A stretch of 64,000 bases of DNA. It comes from Candidatus Tumulicola sp. (GTDB lineage: Bacteria > Vulcanimicrobiota > Vulcanimicrobiia > Vulcanimicrobiales > Vulcanimicrobiaceae). The position numbers and the translations under genes were made by a program. Each line of letters opens with the position of its first letter. Positions within the stretch are counted from its first letter, which is position 1. The notes beneath the pieces were generated by a model. The model worked only from the letters and a program-made list of their open reading frames with translations. It did no database searches and was not told the DNA's origin. The stretch spans positions 930,001 to 994,000 of the forward strand of contig DASXDT010000006.1 of the NCBI GenBank assembly GCA_036490475.1. The letters run 5' to 3'. Below are positions 37,974 through 47,063 of this stretch, one piece after another.

Positions 37974-40580
37974 ATGAAAAGCCAAGAACTTCGCCAAGCG
38001 TGGATCGACTTTTTCGTCAACCGCGAGCACAAGCTGCTGCCCTCGGCAAGCCTCGTGCCGCACGAGATGTCGACGACGCTCTTTACCATCGCCGGCATGG
38101 AACAGTTCGTGCCGGTATTTTTGGGCGAACAGCCTCCCCCCGGTCCTCGGGCCGTGACGGTGCAGCGCTGTTTGCGCGTCGCAGGCGCGAAGAGCGACAT
38201 CGAAAATGTCGGTCGTACGGGGCGCCACGGAACGTTCTTGGAGATGCTCGGCAACTTCAGCTTCGGCGATTATTACAAACGCGAAGCGATCGCGTGGGCG
38301 TGGGAGTTCTCGACCCAGGTATTGCGTCTGGATCCGACTCGGCTCTACGTCACCGTTCATACGGGAGACGACGAGACCGAACGAATCTGGATCGATGAAA
38401 TCGGATTGGATTCGTCGCGCATTTCGCGATTCGACGAAGATAATTTCTGGACGATGGGCCCGACCGGTCCGTGTGGGCCGTGCACCGAGTTATTCTACGA
38501 TCTCGGGCCGGAGCACGCGAGCGGCCCCGGCGACACCGGTCCAAATCTCGGCAACCGGTATGTCGAGTTTTGGAACGTCGTTTTTCAGCAGTTCAATCGC
38601 GGTGCCGATGGAAGCATGTCGGATTTGCCGCGCAAGGCGATCGACACCGGCGCCGGATTCGAACGTATGCTGGCAATCTGCAACGGTCAAGCATCCATGT
38701 ACGACACGGATCTGTTCAACGACGTCGTGGCAGCGCTGCCGAAAGCGAAACGCGATGTCGGCGATGCGCAACGGCGCGTTCGAGAAAATATCGTCGCCGA
38801 CCACGCGCGTGCGGTGACGTTTCTGCTGAACGATGGCGTGTATCCGTCGAACACGGACCGCGGATACGTGCTGCGCTTTCTCATCCGCAGAGCGATCGCC
38901 AACGGCCGTTTGCTCGGCTACCCGAATGGCTTTTTGGCCGGATTGGTAGCGCCCGTCGTCGCGACGCTCGAATCCGGCTACCCGGAGCTACGTCAAAACC
39001 AAGCGCGGATTGCGTCCGCATTGGCGATGGAAGAGCGCACCTTCGAACGGACGCTCGAACGCGGCATGTCCATGCTCGATCGCATCGTCGATGAATCTGC
39101 GTCTGCCGCGTCGCACGAAATTTCGGGCGAGCAGGCATTCGTATTGCACGACACCTACGGCTTTCCGGTCGAGCTGACGCGCGAGATTGCGGCCGAACGC
39201 GGCGTCGCCGTCGACGCCGTCGAGTTCGAACGCTTGATGACGGAGCAACGCCAACGTGCACGCAGCGACGCTCGGTCCAAGCGCGCAGTCGTCGGCGTTA
39301 CCGATCTACCGGCGTTTCGCAGCGAGTTCACCGGATACGAAGGCCTTGAAGGCGGCGGTACCGTCGTCGCATTGTTACGCGACGAGAAACCCGCGCAGTT
39401 GCTTTCGACCGGCCAGGAAGGCACGATCGTGCTCGACTCGTCGTCGTTTTACGCCGAGCGCGGCGGACAGATCGGCGACCGGGGCACCATCGAGACCGAG
39501 GGCGGCGTCTTCGAAGTTAAGGACACGCAGTTGCTGGGTGAAGCGATCGCGCATCACGGTGTCGTTGTAAGCGGCGAGATCGCGAGCGGCGAACGCGTGC
39601 GCACCGTCGTGTTCGATTGGTGGCGCCGAGAAATTCGCCGGCACCACACGTCCGCCCATTTGCTGCAGCGTGCGCTGAGAGACGTGCTCGGCGACGAGGT
39701 CAATCAAGCCGGATCGTGGGTTGGTATGGATCGCATGCGATTCGATTTCCGTTGGCCGGGCGGCGCATTGTCGTCCGAACAAAAGCGAGCGGTCGCGCAT
39801 CGCGTTAACGAGATGATTCGCGACGACTCGCACTTGGAAACGCGCGAGCTTCCGATCGAAGAGGCTAAACGTAGCGGCGCGATTTGGATGGCGGGCGAAA
39901 AATACGGTGAGTCCGTGCGCGTGGTGATGGCCGGTCCGGCGATCGAGTTTTGCGGCGGAACGCATTCGCATTCTACCGGCGAACTTGGCGTGTTTCTCAT
40001 TCTTTCGGAGTCGTCGATCGGCAGCGGCATTCGTCGTATCGAGTCGTGCGTGTCGGCTGCGGCCGAAGCGATGATCGAGCGTCAAGGAGAAACGCTGAGC
40101 CGTCTGTCGTCGTCGTTGGCAACCACGCCGGATGATGTCGGCGAACGTGTCGAGCGATTGCAACGCGAGCTCCGCGACGCACAGGCTGCTCGCGATCGCC
40201 TGAAGGCGCAACTGGCGTCGGCCGACGCGCAAGCCTATTTGGATCGTTTGGAAGAGCGTGGAAACCGGCGGTTCGTTGGTGCCGTGGTCGCAGAGGCGAA
40301 TGCCGAGGCGCTCAAGCACCTCAGCGCCGCTATTCGGAGCCGTTTGCACAGCGGTACGATCGCGTTGATCGGAACCGATGGTGACACCGCAAGCGTGCTC
40401 GTTACGGTCAGCGACGATCATGTTAAAGACGGCGTCCACGCTGGAAATCTGGTCAAGCTTGCCGCACCGCTGGTTGGCGGCCGGGGTGGCGGACAAGCCG
40501 CACAGGCGCAAGGCGGCGGTAAAGATCCGGCCGGAGCCAACGACGCCCTCAACGCGATCCGCGACAGCGTGCTGGTATGA
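37974..40580 (+). CDS. alaS: Alanyl-tRNA synthetase
   Basis: The 868-residue enzyme charges tRNA-Ala. It shows the class II core (STTLFTIAGMEQFVPVFLG, CLRVAGAKSDIENVGRTGRH, FWTMGPTGPCGPCTELFYD), the editing domain with HHTSAHLLQRALRDVLG and the zinc motif EFCGGTHSHSTGELGVF, and a C-Ala domain with VGGRGGGQAAQAQGGG. ATG 37974 is preferred over TTG 37965. A TATCAT at 37952-37957 could be its -10 box. It lies 45 bases after the sigma gene. The downstream gene overlaps its stop. Confidence 0.97.
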   Translation: MKSQELRQAWIDFFVNREHKLLPSASLVPHEMSTTLFTIAGMEQFVPVFLGEQPPPGPRAVTVQRCLRVAGAKSDIENVGRTGRHGTFLEMLGNFSFGDYYKREAIAWAWEFSTQVLRLDPTRLYVTVHTGDDETERIWIDEIGLDSSRISRFDEDNFWTMGPTGPCGPCTELFYDLGPEHASGPGDTGPNLGNRYVEFWNVVFQQFNRGADGSMSDLPRKAIDTGAGFERMLAICNGQASMYDTDLFNDVVAALPKAKRDVGDAQRRVRENIVADHARAVTFLLNDGVYPSNTDRGYVLRFLIRRAIANGRLLGYPNGFLAGLVAPVVATLESGYPELRQNQARIASALAMEERTFERTLERGMSMLDRIVDESASAASHEISGEQAFVLHDTYGFPVELTREIAAERGVAVDAVEFERLMTEQRQRARSDARSKRAVVGVTDLPAFRSEFTGYEGLEGGGTVVALLRDEKPAQLLSTGQEGTIVLDSSSFYAERGGQIGDRGTIETEGGVFEVKDTQLLGEAIAHHGVVVSGEIASGERVRTVVFDWWRREIRRHHTSAHLLQRALRDVLGDEVNQAGSWVGMDRMRFDFRWPGGALSSEQKRAVAHRVNEMIRDDSHLETRELPIEEAKRSGAIWMAGEKYGESVRVVMAGPAIEFCGGTHSHSTGELGVFLILSESSIGSGIRRIESCVSAAAEAMIERQGETLSRLSSSLATTPDDVGERVERLQRELRDAQAARDRLKAQLASADAQAYLDRLEERGNRRFVGAVVAEANAEALKHLSAAIRSRLHSGTIALIGTDGDTASVLVTVSDDHVKDGVHAGNLVKLAAPLVGGRGGGQAAQAQGGGKDPAGANDALNAIRDSVLV

Positions 40581-41293
40581 TGGTGACCCGGCGGGCGGTT
40601 GTTGTTGCCGCCGGGTTCTTGTGTTCGATCGCGGCTGCGGCGCCGAATGGCCGGGAGACGAACGCACCGCTCGACTCTCAATACGTCTTGCAACGCTATG
40701 CGATCGCCGTGCAGGCGATTGCGGCGCCGAAAAACGTCGTATTTACGTATAGCGTTTCGCAGGCAGGTCCGGCAAACATCGAACAACGCCACCAAATCTA
40801 TCGCAGCGGCTCGAACGTACGCGACGAACTATTAGCAGTCGATGGATTGGCGCTGGCGCGAAAACGCGTGACGTTCGCGCGGCGTGAAAATCGCTATGCG
40901 ATCGATCGACTCGCACCGAAAACCGATACCGCGCAAGTCTTGTTTCTAACGAGCGTCAAGGTCGGCAAACGCTACGATTACACCTACGAAGTAACGCCGC
41001 TGGAACGCCAATCGGGCGTGTACGTCGATCGCATAACCATCGACGGATCGACGTTCTTACCGCGCCGGCTGCACTTTCATACGGCGTCGGGGGAGTCGCG
41101 CGGAGTCGGAGAAATCGTGTACGCGCCCGTCGGCAAGTTCTGGATGCCGGTGATGGCCTCGATCGATGCAACCGTTGGCGTGCACCCGGCGCGCGAGCGC
41201 ATCACCTGGGCCGACTATCGCTTCCCGGAAACGTTGCCGCCCTCCACGTTCCAGGCGCCCAAGCCGCTGCCGGCCACCGCGGCCTCGGAGTAG
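40577..41293 (+). CDS. Secreted protein of unknown function
   Basis: The 238-residue protein begins with a signal peptide (RAVVVAAGFLCSIAAAAP). The mature part is beta-rich with a long LolA/LptA-like run of alternating strands (YTYSVSQAGPANIEQRHQIYRSG, given in short: VFTYSVSQAGP, RENRYAIDRL, PRRLHFHTASG, WADYRFPETL). The pattern resembles outer-membrane lipoprotein-sorting-type proteins (LolA-like fold), but no firm motif supports this. It overlaps the alaS stop by ATGA and precedes a membrane protein gene. Confidence 0.6.
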   Translation: MMVTRRAVVVAAGFLCSIAAAAPNGRETNAPLDSQYVLQRYAIAVQAIAAPKNVVFTYSVSQAGPANIEQRHQIYRSGSNVRDELLAVDGLALARKRVTFARRENRYAIDRLAPKTDTAQVLFLTSVKVGKRYDYTYEVTPLERQSGVYVDRITIDGSTFLPRRLHFHTASGESRGVGEIVYAPVGKFWMPVMASIDATVGVHPARERITWADYRFPETLPPSTFQAPKPLPATAASE

Positions 41294-41297
41294 TCCG

Positions 41298-42473
41298 GTG
41301 ACCGCGCGGCGGATCGACGCGGCCTATATCGCGGGATTCGTCGCGTTTATCATCACCGCGGCGATTTCGCATCTGCGTGCGACGCCGTACGACAACTTCG
41401 TGTTGCTGGCGCAGGCGTGGCTGCACGGCCACTCGTGGATCGATTGGCCGGGCGCATACATCGATGCACTCGCGTATAACGGGCAGCACTACGTCATCGA
41501 GGCACCGATGCCGGCGGTCTTACTGCTGCCGGTGGTCGCGTTGTTCGGCCTGGCGGCAAATCAAACGATCGTGGTCGCGATCCTCGCGGCCATCGCAGTC
41601 GGTGCGGCGTGGCGATTGGGCGACCGCTTTGGATTGAACGCCGACAGCAACGCGTGGATTTGTGCGTTCCTATTATGTGGCACCGACTTGTTGTGGTGCG
41701 CCAGCTTGGGCGATGTGTGGTTCGCCGCACATGTGAGCTCGGTGTGCTTCACGTTACTAGCACTTGCAGAGATCGCGGGCAAGCGCCGCGCGTGGCTGGT
41801 CGCATTGTGGGCGGCGTGCGCGTTCGAGTCGAGGTTCTCGCTGGTCGTCGCGATCCCGGTCTATTGGTATTTGTGCGCCGGGTCGCCCGACCGCCCGCTT
41901 GGAGACGCCGCTGGCTGGCGACGCGCGACCGTGGCATTTGCGGCCGTACTGGTACCAGTTGCACTGTTATGGACGTGGTACAACTTCGCGCGATGGGGCA
42001 CGTGGAACGACATCGGGTACACGGCCTGGTATCACCAAGATCAAGCCGGCTTTCCGACCGGGTCGCCGTTTCGCTTAGAATACGTTCCGTACGAGCTGAA
42101 CTCGTTCTTCGTGCAGCTGCCGACGGTATTGACGGGGTTTCCGTACCTACGTCCCGAGATGACGGGCGTCGCCTTAACGTGGACGTCGCCGGCACTGATA
42201 CTGGCCTTTTTCGCGCGTGGGCCGCTGCGTTGGGTTGCCGCGCTGTGGATCCTAACGGTCCTTGCGGCCGTTCCAAATCTTCTGTACTACGTGAACGGCT
42301 TCGCGCAGTTCGGAATGCGCCACGCGCTCGATTTCGAGCCGTTTTTGGTTGCGTTGATGATGTTGGCCGTGCGCGATCGATTTGCACGTTGGGGCTACGT
42401 TCTCGTCGCCTATTCGATTCTCGCCGGCCTGTGGGGCTGTTGGTTCTGGCATGTGTATGTGCGCCCGGCGTGA
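41298..42473 (+). CDS. Multi-pass membrane protein, glycosyltransferase-like (GT-C type)
   Basis: The 391-residue protein starts at GTG 41298 and has about nine to ten hydrophobic segments. A conserved-looking loop near residue 40 (NFVLLAQAWLHGHSWIDWPG) and the Arg-Tyr loops between helices resemble polyprenyl-linked GT-C mannosyltransferases, but the catalytic Asp pair is not obvious. Phe/Trp-rich C-terminal segments (YVNGFAQFGMRHALDF) are typical of such enzymes. The function is a guess from topology. Confidence 0.55.
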   Translation: MTARRIDAAYIAGFVAFIITAAISHLRATPYDNFVLLAQAWLHGHSWIDWPGAYIDALAYNGQHYVIEAPMPAVLLLPVVALFGLAANQTIVVAILAAIAVGAAWRLGDRFGLNADSNAWICAFLLCGTDLLWCASLGDVWFAAHVSSVCFTLLALAEIAGKRRAWLVALWAACAFESRFSLVVAIPVYWYLCAGSPDRPLGDAAGWRRATVAFAAVLVPVALLWTWYNFARWGTWNDIGYTAWYHQDQAGFPTGSPFRLEYVPYELNSFFVQLPTVLTGFPYLRPEMTGVALTWTSPALILAFFARGPLRWVAALWILTVLAAVPNLLYYVNGFAQFGMRHALDFEPFLVALMMLAVRDRFARWGYVLVAYSILAGLWGCWFWHVYVRPA

Positions 42474-42503
42474 ACTCGTACGAACCATAGCGTGGAGGGC
42501 CCG

Positions 42504-42971
42504 GTGGTAACTGCTAGTCCAAAGGTTCGCGCTCTACTCTTAAGTGCCGGAGCGTTGCTGCTCGCGGGCGTCGATCCGCCGCCGCCCACTGCTTCGGCTG
42601 CGCCCGTCGTAACGCCGGCTCCGCTCTCGAACGCTAATCCTGCCCCGGCGCCGGTAGCTACACCCGCAATCGTAATGCTCCCGCCGGATGCGTTGCCGCA
42701 AATACTGTGGATCGGGTTAAGTTCGACCACTCCGCACGCCGGCGACCCGCTCGATATTACCGTTTTGGCCTCGTCGAACGTGGCCAGCGTCGAACTTCGA
42801 GTCGGCGGTTACGGCATGAGCATGAATAAGACCGACGCCGGGCATTTCGAGTCGACCACACAGGTCCCGAGCCTTCCGTTTTTCATGAACCACAACGTCA
42901 CTTTGCAAATCATCGCACGCAACTCCGCGGGCATTGCGATCGAGCAAGACGTCCCGATTCAAGCACGATAG
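42504..42971 (+). CDS. Secreted protein of unknown function
   Basis: The GTG at 42504 has GGAGGG at 42494-42499 in the right position, which favours it over GTG 42492. The 155-residue product has a hydrophobic N-terminus (ALLLSAGALLLAG), a Pro/Ala-rich linker and a beta-sandwich-like domain with LWIGLSSTTPHAGDPLDITV, VASVELRVGGYGMSM and NHNVTLQIIARNSAG. This is an Ig-like pattern. It may be an exported envelope protein. No closer identity can be given. Confidence 0.6.
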   Translation: MVTASPKVRALLLSAGALLLAGVDPPPPTASAAPVVTPAPLSNANPAPAPVATPAIVMLPPDALPQILWIGLSSTTPHAGDPLDITVLASSNVASVELRVGGYGMSMNKTDAGHFESTTQVPSLPFFMNHNVTLQIIARNSAGIAIEQDVPIQAR

Positions 42972-42998
42972 AAGCGGCGCTGCAATCGCGAATCGTTC

Positions 42999-43225
42999 AT
43001 GTCGTGGTCGCACGGCGCCGGCCAACGGATGTCACGAACGGGGGCGAAAAAGCGCTTTACCGTTGCCGAACTCGAAGCGGCAACCTTCGGCGTCAATTGT
43101 CGAAAAGACGCCGGGGTATCGACGAGACGCCAGGGGCTTACGAGAGCATCGCCGCCGTCATCGAGGCCGAACGAGACTTGATCGATGTCGTCCACACGCT
43201 CAAACAAGTCGTCTGCGTAAGGGGT
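42999..43225 (+). pseudogene. rtcB: RtcB RNA ligase C-terminal remnant, frameshifted
   Basis: The first frame from 42999 reads SWSHGAGQRMSRTGAKKRFT and VAELEAATFGVNCRKDAGV, the second frame continues IDETPGAYESIAAVIEAER and DLIDVVHTLKQVVCVRG. Together these match the last about 75 residues of RtcB (tRNA-splicing ligase). The join near 43111-43113 needs one extra base, so the sequence is frameshifted, and the normal stop after CV[KR]G is missing. The RtcB body and its other metal ligands are absent upstream. This is a decayed fragment, not a working ligase. Confidence 0.75.
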
Positions 43226-43229
43226 GAAA

Positions 43230-43272
43230 GAACCCGCGATGGGGTTCAGGGAGGGCGTCGGTTGGCGCCCTC
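43230..43272. terminator. Two hairpins between the rtcB remnant and the GNAT gene
   Basis: GAACCC/GGGTTC (43230-43235 with 43242-43247) is followed by a 7-base stem GAGGGCG/CGCCCTC (43251-43257 with 43266-43272, 8-base loop) and TCGCTTTAT. The second lies in the 3' end of the GNAT coding region. They may stop transcription from the left; the T-run is weak. Confidence 0.4.
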
Positions 43273-43746
43273 TCGCTTTATAACGAGCTCGACCTCATCG
43301 TGAATTCGAATCCCCGCGTTTCCAACGGTGGGAATTTGCGGCTTCAACGCTCGCGCACGGTCGACCGCTCCAACGCGAACGTTCGCGATGTGAAAGCCGC
43401 GCCGTTGGTAAAACGCGAGCGCATGTACATTATCGTTGGTGGTTGTAACCCACAGCTGCGGTGCGCCAGCCGCAAAGCATATTTGCTGGACACATCCGAT
43501 CAGCGCCGTTCCAATGCCGGCTCCAGCGTGCTCCGCGTGTAGCAACAGCAGCTCCGCGCGCGGCACCACTCGATAGATAGCCAATCCTTGACGATCACCG
43601 GCAACGAGCGCCGGGTGTTCCAATAAATCGATCCGCTGCTCGTTCACGACGGCGAAGCGGCCACCCCAATGGTGGTCGAGTATTGCTTCGATCCATTCCG
43701 ATTCGGCTGCCTCACTTTGGCGCACCGCCCAATTCTGATGCGACAT
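43246..43746 (-). CDS. GNAT family N-acetyltransferase
   Basis: The 166-residue protein has the acetyl-CoA-binding motif A (LLLLHAEHAGAGIGTALIGCV with the R/Q-x-x-G-x-A/G loop as HAGAGIGTAL), and the C-terminal NDNVHALAFYQRRGFHIANV, the usual motif B of GNAT enzymes. The acceptor cannot be predicted. The ATG at 43746 is the likely start. It is transcribed away from the next gene across a 165-base gap in which I see no convincing promoter. Confidence 0.9.
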   Translation of the reverse strand: MSHQNWAVRQSEAAESEWIEAILDHHWGGRFAVVNEQRIDLLEHPALVAGDRQGLAIYRVVPRAELLLLHAEHAGAGIGTALIGCVQQICFAAGAPQLWVTTTNDNVHALAFYQRRGFHIANVRVGAVDRARALKPQIPTVGNAGIRIHDEVELVIKREGANRRPP

Positions 43747-43911
43747 CGGGAATTTGGTTCTCCCCTGAATGTCTTCGCCCAGCTTTTAAATGGGAACCTA
43801 GCTTAAGAGGACTATTCAAGGCGTGGAAACCGTGATACGCTGCACTTTCTGGTCGGCGCGCAGGCTTTTCTGCCGCGTCGGTTTCCCCATTCGTACGTCA
43901 TGGGAGGCGCT

Positions 43912-44556
43912 ATGAACCGCTGTTACTATCGCAATTATTTGTTCGTTCTCGCTGCGACGCTTTGTGCGATTCCGATCGTAAGCATGTCCGCTCCGATCCA
44001 GCCTCCGGCACCCGCTGCTCCTGCGTCGGTTACAACGACGCCGACGAGCGGGCCGGTGCCGGCAAACTCGATTCTAGTTCCCGGGGGCACGACCGTCGTG
44101 GTGAGTCTTACCGAACCGGTTTCTTCGAGTACCGCAAATGAAAACGATCAGATCGCGCTGGTCGTCAAGCGTGATGTGCTCGTTAACGGTCAAGTCGTCG
44201 TCGCGGCGGGCGCGAACGGCCACGCGACGGTCACGTCGGTTTCACACGCTGGAAGCAACGGAAGCGGCGGAAAGATCGCAATGAGCGTGGATTGGGTCTA
44301 CAGCGTGGACGGCGGTAAGGTCGCCCTCTCGCAAACGAACCATGCGAGTGAAAATGGCGACAATAAAGGGGCCGCGAGTACGGCCACATTGTTGTCATGG
44401 GCGCTTCTCGGTCCGCTTGGATTCTTCGCGCACAACTTCGTCCGTGGGCACGACGTCAGCATTGGGACGGATAAGTCGTTCACGGTATTCGTCGATCACG
44501 ACGTTCATGTGGTACCGACACCGAAAACCGCCGCCTCCGCTGGGTTCGATCACTAG
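43912..44556 (+). CDS. Secreted protein of unknown function
   Basis: ATG 43912 is chosen over 43900 because GGGAGG (43902-43907) fits it. The 214-residue product has a signal peptide (NYLFVLAATLCAIPIVSMSA), a Pro/Ala-rich linker, and a beta-rich domain with ILVPGGTTVVVSLTEPVSSS, VVKRDVLVNGQVVVAAGANG and DWVYSVDGGKVALSQTNH. A late hydrophobic segment (TLLSWALLGPLGFFAHNF) may anchor it. The pattern DTVVVSL...V-I-A-G-A resembles TrbI/SLH-type secretin-linked domains only loosely. Confidence 0.55.
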   Translation: MNRCYYRNYLFVLAATLCAIPIVSMSAPIQPPAPAAPASVTTTPTSGPVPANSILVPGGTTVVVSLTEPVSSSTANENDQIALVVKRDVLVNGQVVVAAGANGHATVTSVSHAGSNGSGGKIAMSVDWVYSVDGGKVALSQTNHASENGDNKGAASTATLLSWALLGPLGFFAHNFVRGHDVSIGTDKSFTVFVDHDVHVVPTPKTAASAGFDH

Positions 44557-44569
44557 CGAAAAACCGGCT

Positions 44570-44595
44570 GAGTCACCAGACTCTGACCGCCTTTT
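44570..44595 (+). terminator. Weak terminator-like hairpin
   Basis: GAGTC/GACTC with an ACCA loop (44570-44583), a short spacer and TTTT at 44592-44595, just after the stop of the secreted-protein gene. The stem is short. Confidence 0.35.
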
Positions 44596-44619
44596 CTGAC
44601 CGAGGGAACGCTTTTCGCT

Positions 44620-44835
44620 CTATGCCTTAAGGCGTCGTAGCCAATCTTGGATCAGCGAGCGTACCGAAGATCGCCGCATCAACGACGCGATGATCTCGCT
44701 CGCGTTAAATCTATTCCTGAGTCGCGCGAGCGGGCGGTCGAGAGCTGCGTCCATCATTCGCCCGACGTCTTGGGCGCAAGCATCTGCCTCACGTTTGATC
44801 GATTTGGTATCGATTTCAAACGGGATTCGTGCCAA
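44620..44835 (-). CDS. Small protein of unknown function
   Basis: A 71-residue product starting at TTG 44835, next to the stop of the upstream gene at 44837. It is helical and charged (KSIKREADACAQDVGRMMDA, SLIQDWLRRLKA) with no membrane segment. Codons upstream in this frame run through the previous gene and look unlike protein. I recognise no family. It could be real because composition and charge pattern change sharply at the proposed start. Confidence 0.4.
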   Translation of the reverse strand: MARIPFEIDTKSIKREADACAQDVGRMMDAALDRPLARLRNRFNASEIIASLMRRSSVRSLIQDWLRRLKA

Positions 44836-44836
44836 G

Positions 44837-45259
44837 TTAACGCACCCGCGTGGGCATCGGCACGCCGCCGATGTTGGGGCGCACGCGCATCGGCTCTGGC
44901 CCTGCCGGCGGCACGGGAGGTACTTCCGCGCCGTTGTAACCGGACATCCAGTAGCGCGAGGCGAGCATGTAGGCGACGCAGTCGTTGTACGCTTCGCATT
45001 CGTTCTGGATGGTGAAGCACCGAACGATCCACATCGGCACCGTAATAAACAGGCCGACACCGGTAAAGAGCGCGAGCGACATTAAGACGCCACGAGCGTA
45101 GTTGCCCAGGTAATACGATTCACCACCGACGACTCCGAGCACGAGCGTCAGCACGAACGCGAGTGCGGGATCCTTGGCGTAGCGTTGATATTCGTAGGCG
45201 AATGTTGGCTGCGCTTCGTGGCGCATCCCGGCGGCAAGCATCTGGGCATACGGTGTCAC
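44837..45259 (-). CDS. TM2-type membrane protein
   Basis: The 140-residue protein has two hydrophobic segments (ALAFVLTLVLGVVGGESYYLGN with a short charged loop, and LMSLALFTGVGLFITVPMWIV) separated by about seven residues, the TM2 domain pattern with a G-x-H/Y-x-F/Y-LG turn. The C-terminus is Pro-rich (VPPVPPAGPEP). GTG start at 45259 with GGAGG about 10 bases before. TM2 proteins have unknown function. It precedes the 71-residue gene at 1 base. Confidence 0.7.
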   Translation of the reverse strand: MTPYAQMLAAGMRHEAQPTFAYEYQRYAKDPALAFVLTLVLGVVGGESYYLGNYARGVLMSLALFTGVGLFITVPMWIVRCFTIQNECEAYNDCVAYMLASRYWMSGYNGAEVPPVPPAGPEPMRVRPNIGGVPMPTRVR

Positions 45260-45311
45260 GTTTAATGTCCTCCACTCATCTCTACGGCTGGAAGCGGCGC
45301 GTGTTTCAGCC

Positions 45312-47063
45312 TCAGCCCGTCGCCGCGGCGAGTCGATCGTAGGCCTGGCGCAGGCCGGCCGGATCCGTCACCGGCGGCCCGCAGGCAGAATCGGTGCAGG
45401 CGTAGGCCGCCGGCGCCGGAGACGCCGGCAAGCCGGCCTCGGCGGCCGCCTGGGGCGGCACGGTTCCGACCGCAGCCAACGCCGGCAGCCGGCTCGCGGC
45501 CTCGCGAAAATTGGCGGTTTCTTGCGGGCTGCCGACGATGCGAACGGCATAGTGCAAGCTCGTCAAGCGGCGAACCGCCCGCGCGTAGGCCGCTGCGAAC
45601 GACCCCGCTTGGAGCGAGGCGGGAGCAAAGAGTTTGAGGGTGCGGACGGCGGCGCTTCGATACGCGTCGTCGTGCGCGAGCGCATAGAGCCGCAGAAGGT
45701 TCTCGGCGAGCACGCCGTTCTCGGCAATAGGCCGATCGCTACGGTCCAGGCGGCCGATCGTTTCTTCGATCTCGACGCGATCGTAGAATCCGCCGTCCGG
45801 GGCCTGAAAGCGCGCGAGCAGTCGATCGGCGATGTCACGTGCTCGCGCAAGGAACCGCCCTTCGCCGGTGATCTCGTGGGCGTCGATCGACGCGCGGAGG
45901 TATGCGACTTGGTCGGTCAGTAACCCGCGCACCTCGGGCGTCCCGCCTGGGCGCAAGACGTGATATGCCAGACCATCGGCATCGATGAGCCGGTCGGCAA
46001 CCGCATCTAACGTTTCGCAGCCTTCTTGCACGATCGGTTCGTCGTCGAGCGCCCGGCCGGCGAACAACAACGCACCGGCCAGTCCGCACGTCCAATTGGT
46101 ATACGAGGTGCGGTCGACGAACGGTGCCTCGCGTTCGCGCCGCTTTTCTAGCGAGAGTTCGAAGTAGGCTTCGTCGGCGTCTTGGCTGCCGGCAAAGAGC
46201 GCCGTTTGCGGATCGCGCAGCGTCGCGCGCACGAAGCGAATCGACGACACCAGTGCGGCGCGAATGTCCCGAGACGGCGCGAGCGTTTCGAGTTGACCTA
46301 GCACGCGCAACAAACCGCCGTGGTCTTCGGCCATTTTCTCAAAATGCGGCACCGACCAATCGCGAGTCGTTGAGTAGCGGAAAAAACCACCCTCGACGTG
46401 GTCGTACGTTCCGCCGCGCGCCATGCCGAGGAGTGTTTCTACGAGCATGTTGTAACAGCGCTGGTCGCCTGCGGCGCGCCATTCGACCAACAAAAACTCG
46501 AGCAACTCGGGTTGTGGAAACTTCGGAGAGTCACCGAAACCACCGAATTCCGCATCGAAGTTGCCGGCCATCGCGTCCGCTAAGCGCTCGGGAATCGAAG
46601 CGTCGATTTCAGCGTCGGCTCCGCCGGCTCCGAATTGCGGTGACGGCGGTGCCTCGCGTTCGGCGATCGTCTCCTTGTTCGTCGCATAAAAATTGGCGAT
46701 CTCTTCGAGCGCGCGATTGAGCTGATGCGGCGGCAGATAGGTAGCGCCGGTCAAAATCTGGCCGTCCGGCGCGAGAAACGCCGTCGTCGGCCAGCCGCCC
46801 ATGTTGTAGCGTGCGTTGACATCCGGCCGGCGATCGTTATCGACTCGAACCGGAACGTAGTGCTGGTTAATCGTTGCGATAGCGGTCGAATCGGAATACG
46901 ATGTTTCGTCCATCACGTGGCACCAGTGACACCACACGGCAGAAATCGACAGCAGTATCGGCTTATCTTCGGCGCGTGCGCGATCGAAGGCGGCTGCGCC
47001 CCACGACATCCACGCGATTTCGTTCGCGCGATTTGGTCGCGGAGAGAAACGAAACTCACTCAT
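45312..47063 (-). CDS. DUF255 thioredoxin-domain protein (YyaL/SPATA20-like)
   Basis: The 583-residue protein begins at ATG 47063. It has the DUF255 thioredoxin-like domain at the N-terminus (RPNRANEIAWMSWG, ISAVWCHWCHVMDETSYSD with W-C-x-x-C, VDNDRRPDVNARY, GWPTTAFLAPDGQ) followed by an alpha/alpha-barrel glycosidase-like half (FPQPELLEFLL, GGTYDHVEGGFFRYS, DWSVPHFEKM). Function is uncertain; homologues are widespread in aerobic bacteria. The start overlaps the stop of the 91-residue gene by 8 bases. It lacks a signal peptide. Confidence 0.9.
   Translation of the reverse strand: MSEFRFSPRPNRANEIAWMSWGAAAFDRARAEDKPILLSISAVWCHWCHVMDETSYSDSTAIATINQHYVPVRVDNDRRPDVNARYNMGGWPTTAFLAPDGQILTGATYLPPHQLNRALEEIANFYATNKETIAEREAPPSPQFGAGGADAEIDASIPERLADAMAGNFDAEFGGFGDSPKFPQPELLEFLLVEWRAAGDQRCYNMLVETLLGMARGGTYDHVEGGFFRYSTTRDWSVPHFEKMAEDHGGLLRVLGQLETLAPSRDIRAALVSSIRFVRATLRDPQTALFAGSQDADEAYFELSLEKRREREAPFVDRTSYTNWTCGLAGALLFAGRALDDEPIVQEGCETLDAVADRLIDADGLAYHVLRPGGTPEVRGLLTDQVAYLRASIDAHEITGEGRFLARARDIADRLLARFQAPDGGFYDRVEIEETIGRLDRSDRPIAENGVLAENLLRLYALAHDDAYRSAAVRTLKLFAPASLQAGSFAAAYARAVRRLTSLHYAVRIVGSPQETANFREAASRLPALAAVGTVPPQAAAEAGLPASPAPAAYACTDSACGPPVTDPAGLRQAYDRLAAATG

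Noticed and set aside
39375-40667. 430-codon minus-strand frame across alaS
   Set aside because: Same reason: shadow of the alaS codon bias, no family signature.
44836-45060. Upstream extension of the small gene at 44620
   Set aside because: The added sequence is Cys/Arg-rich and lies within the TM2-type gene in another frame; the TTG at 44835 marks the change to plausible protein.
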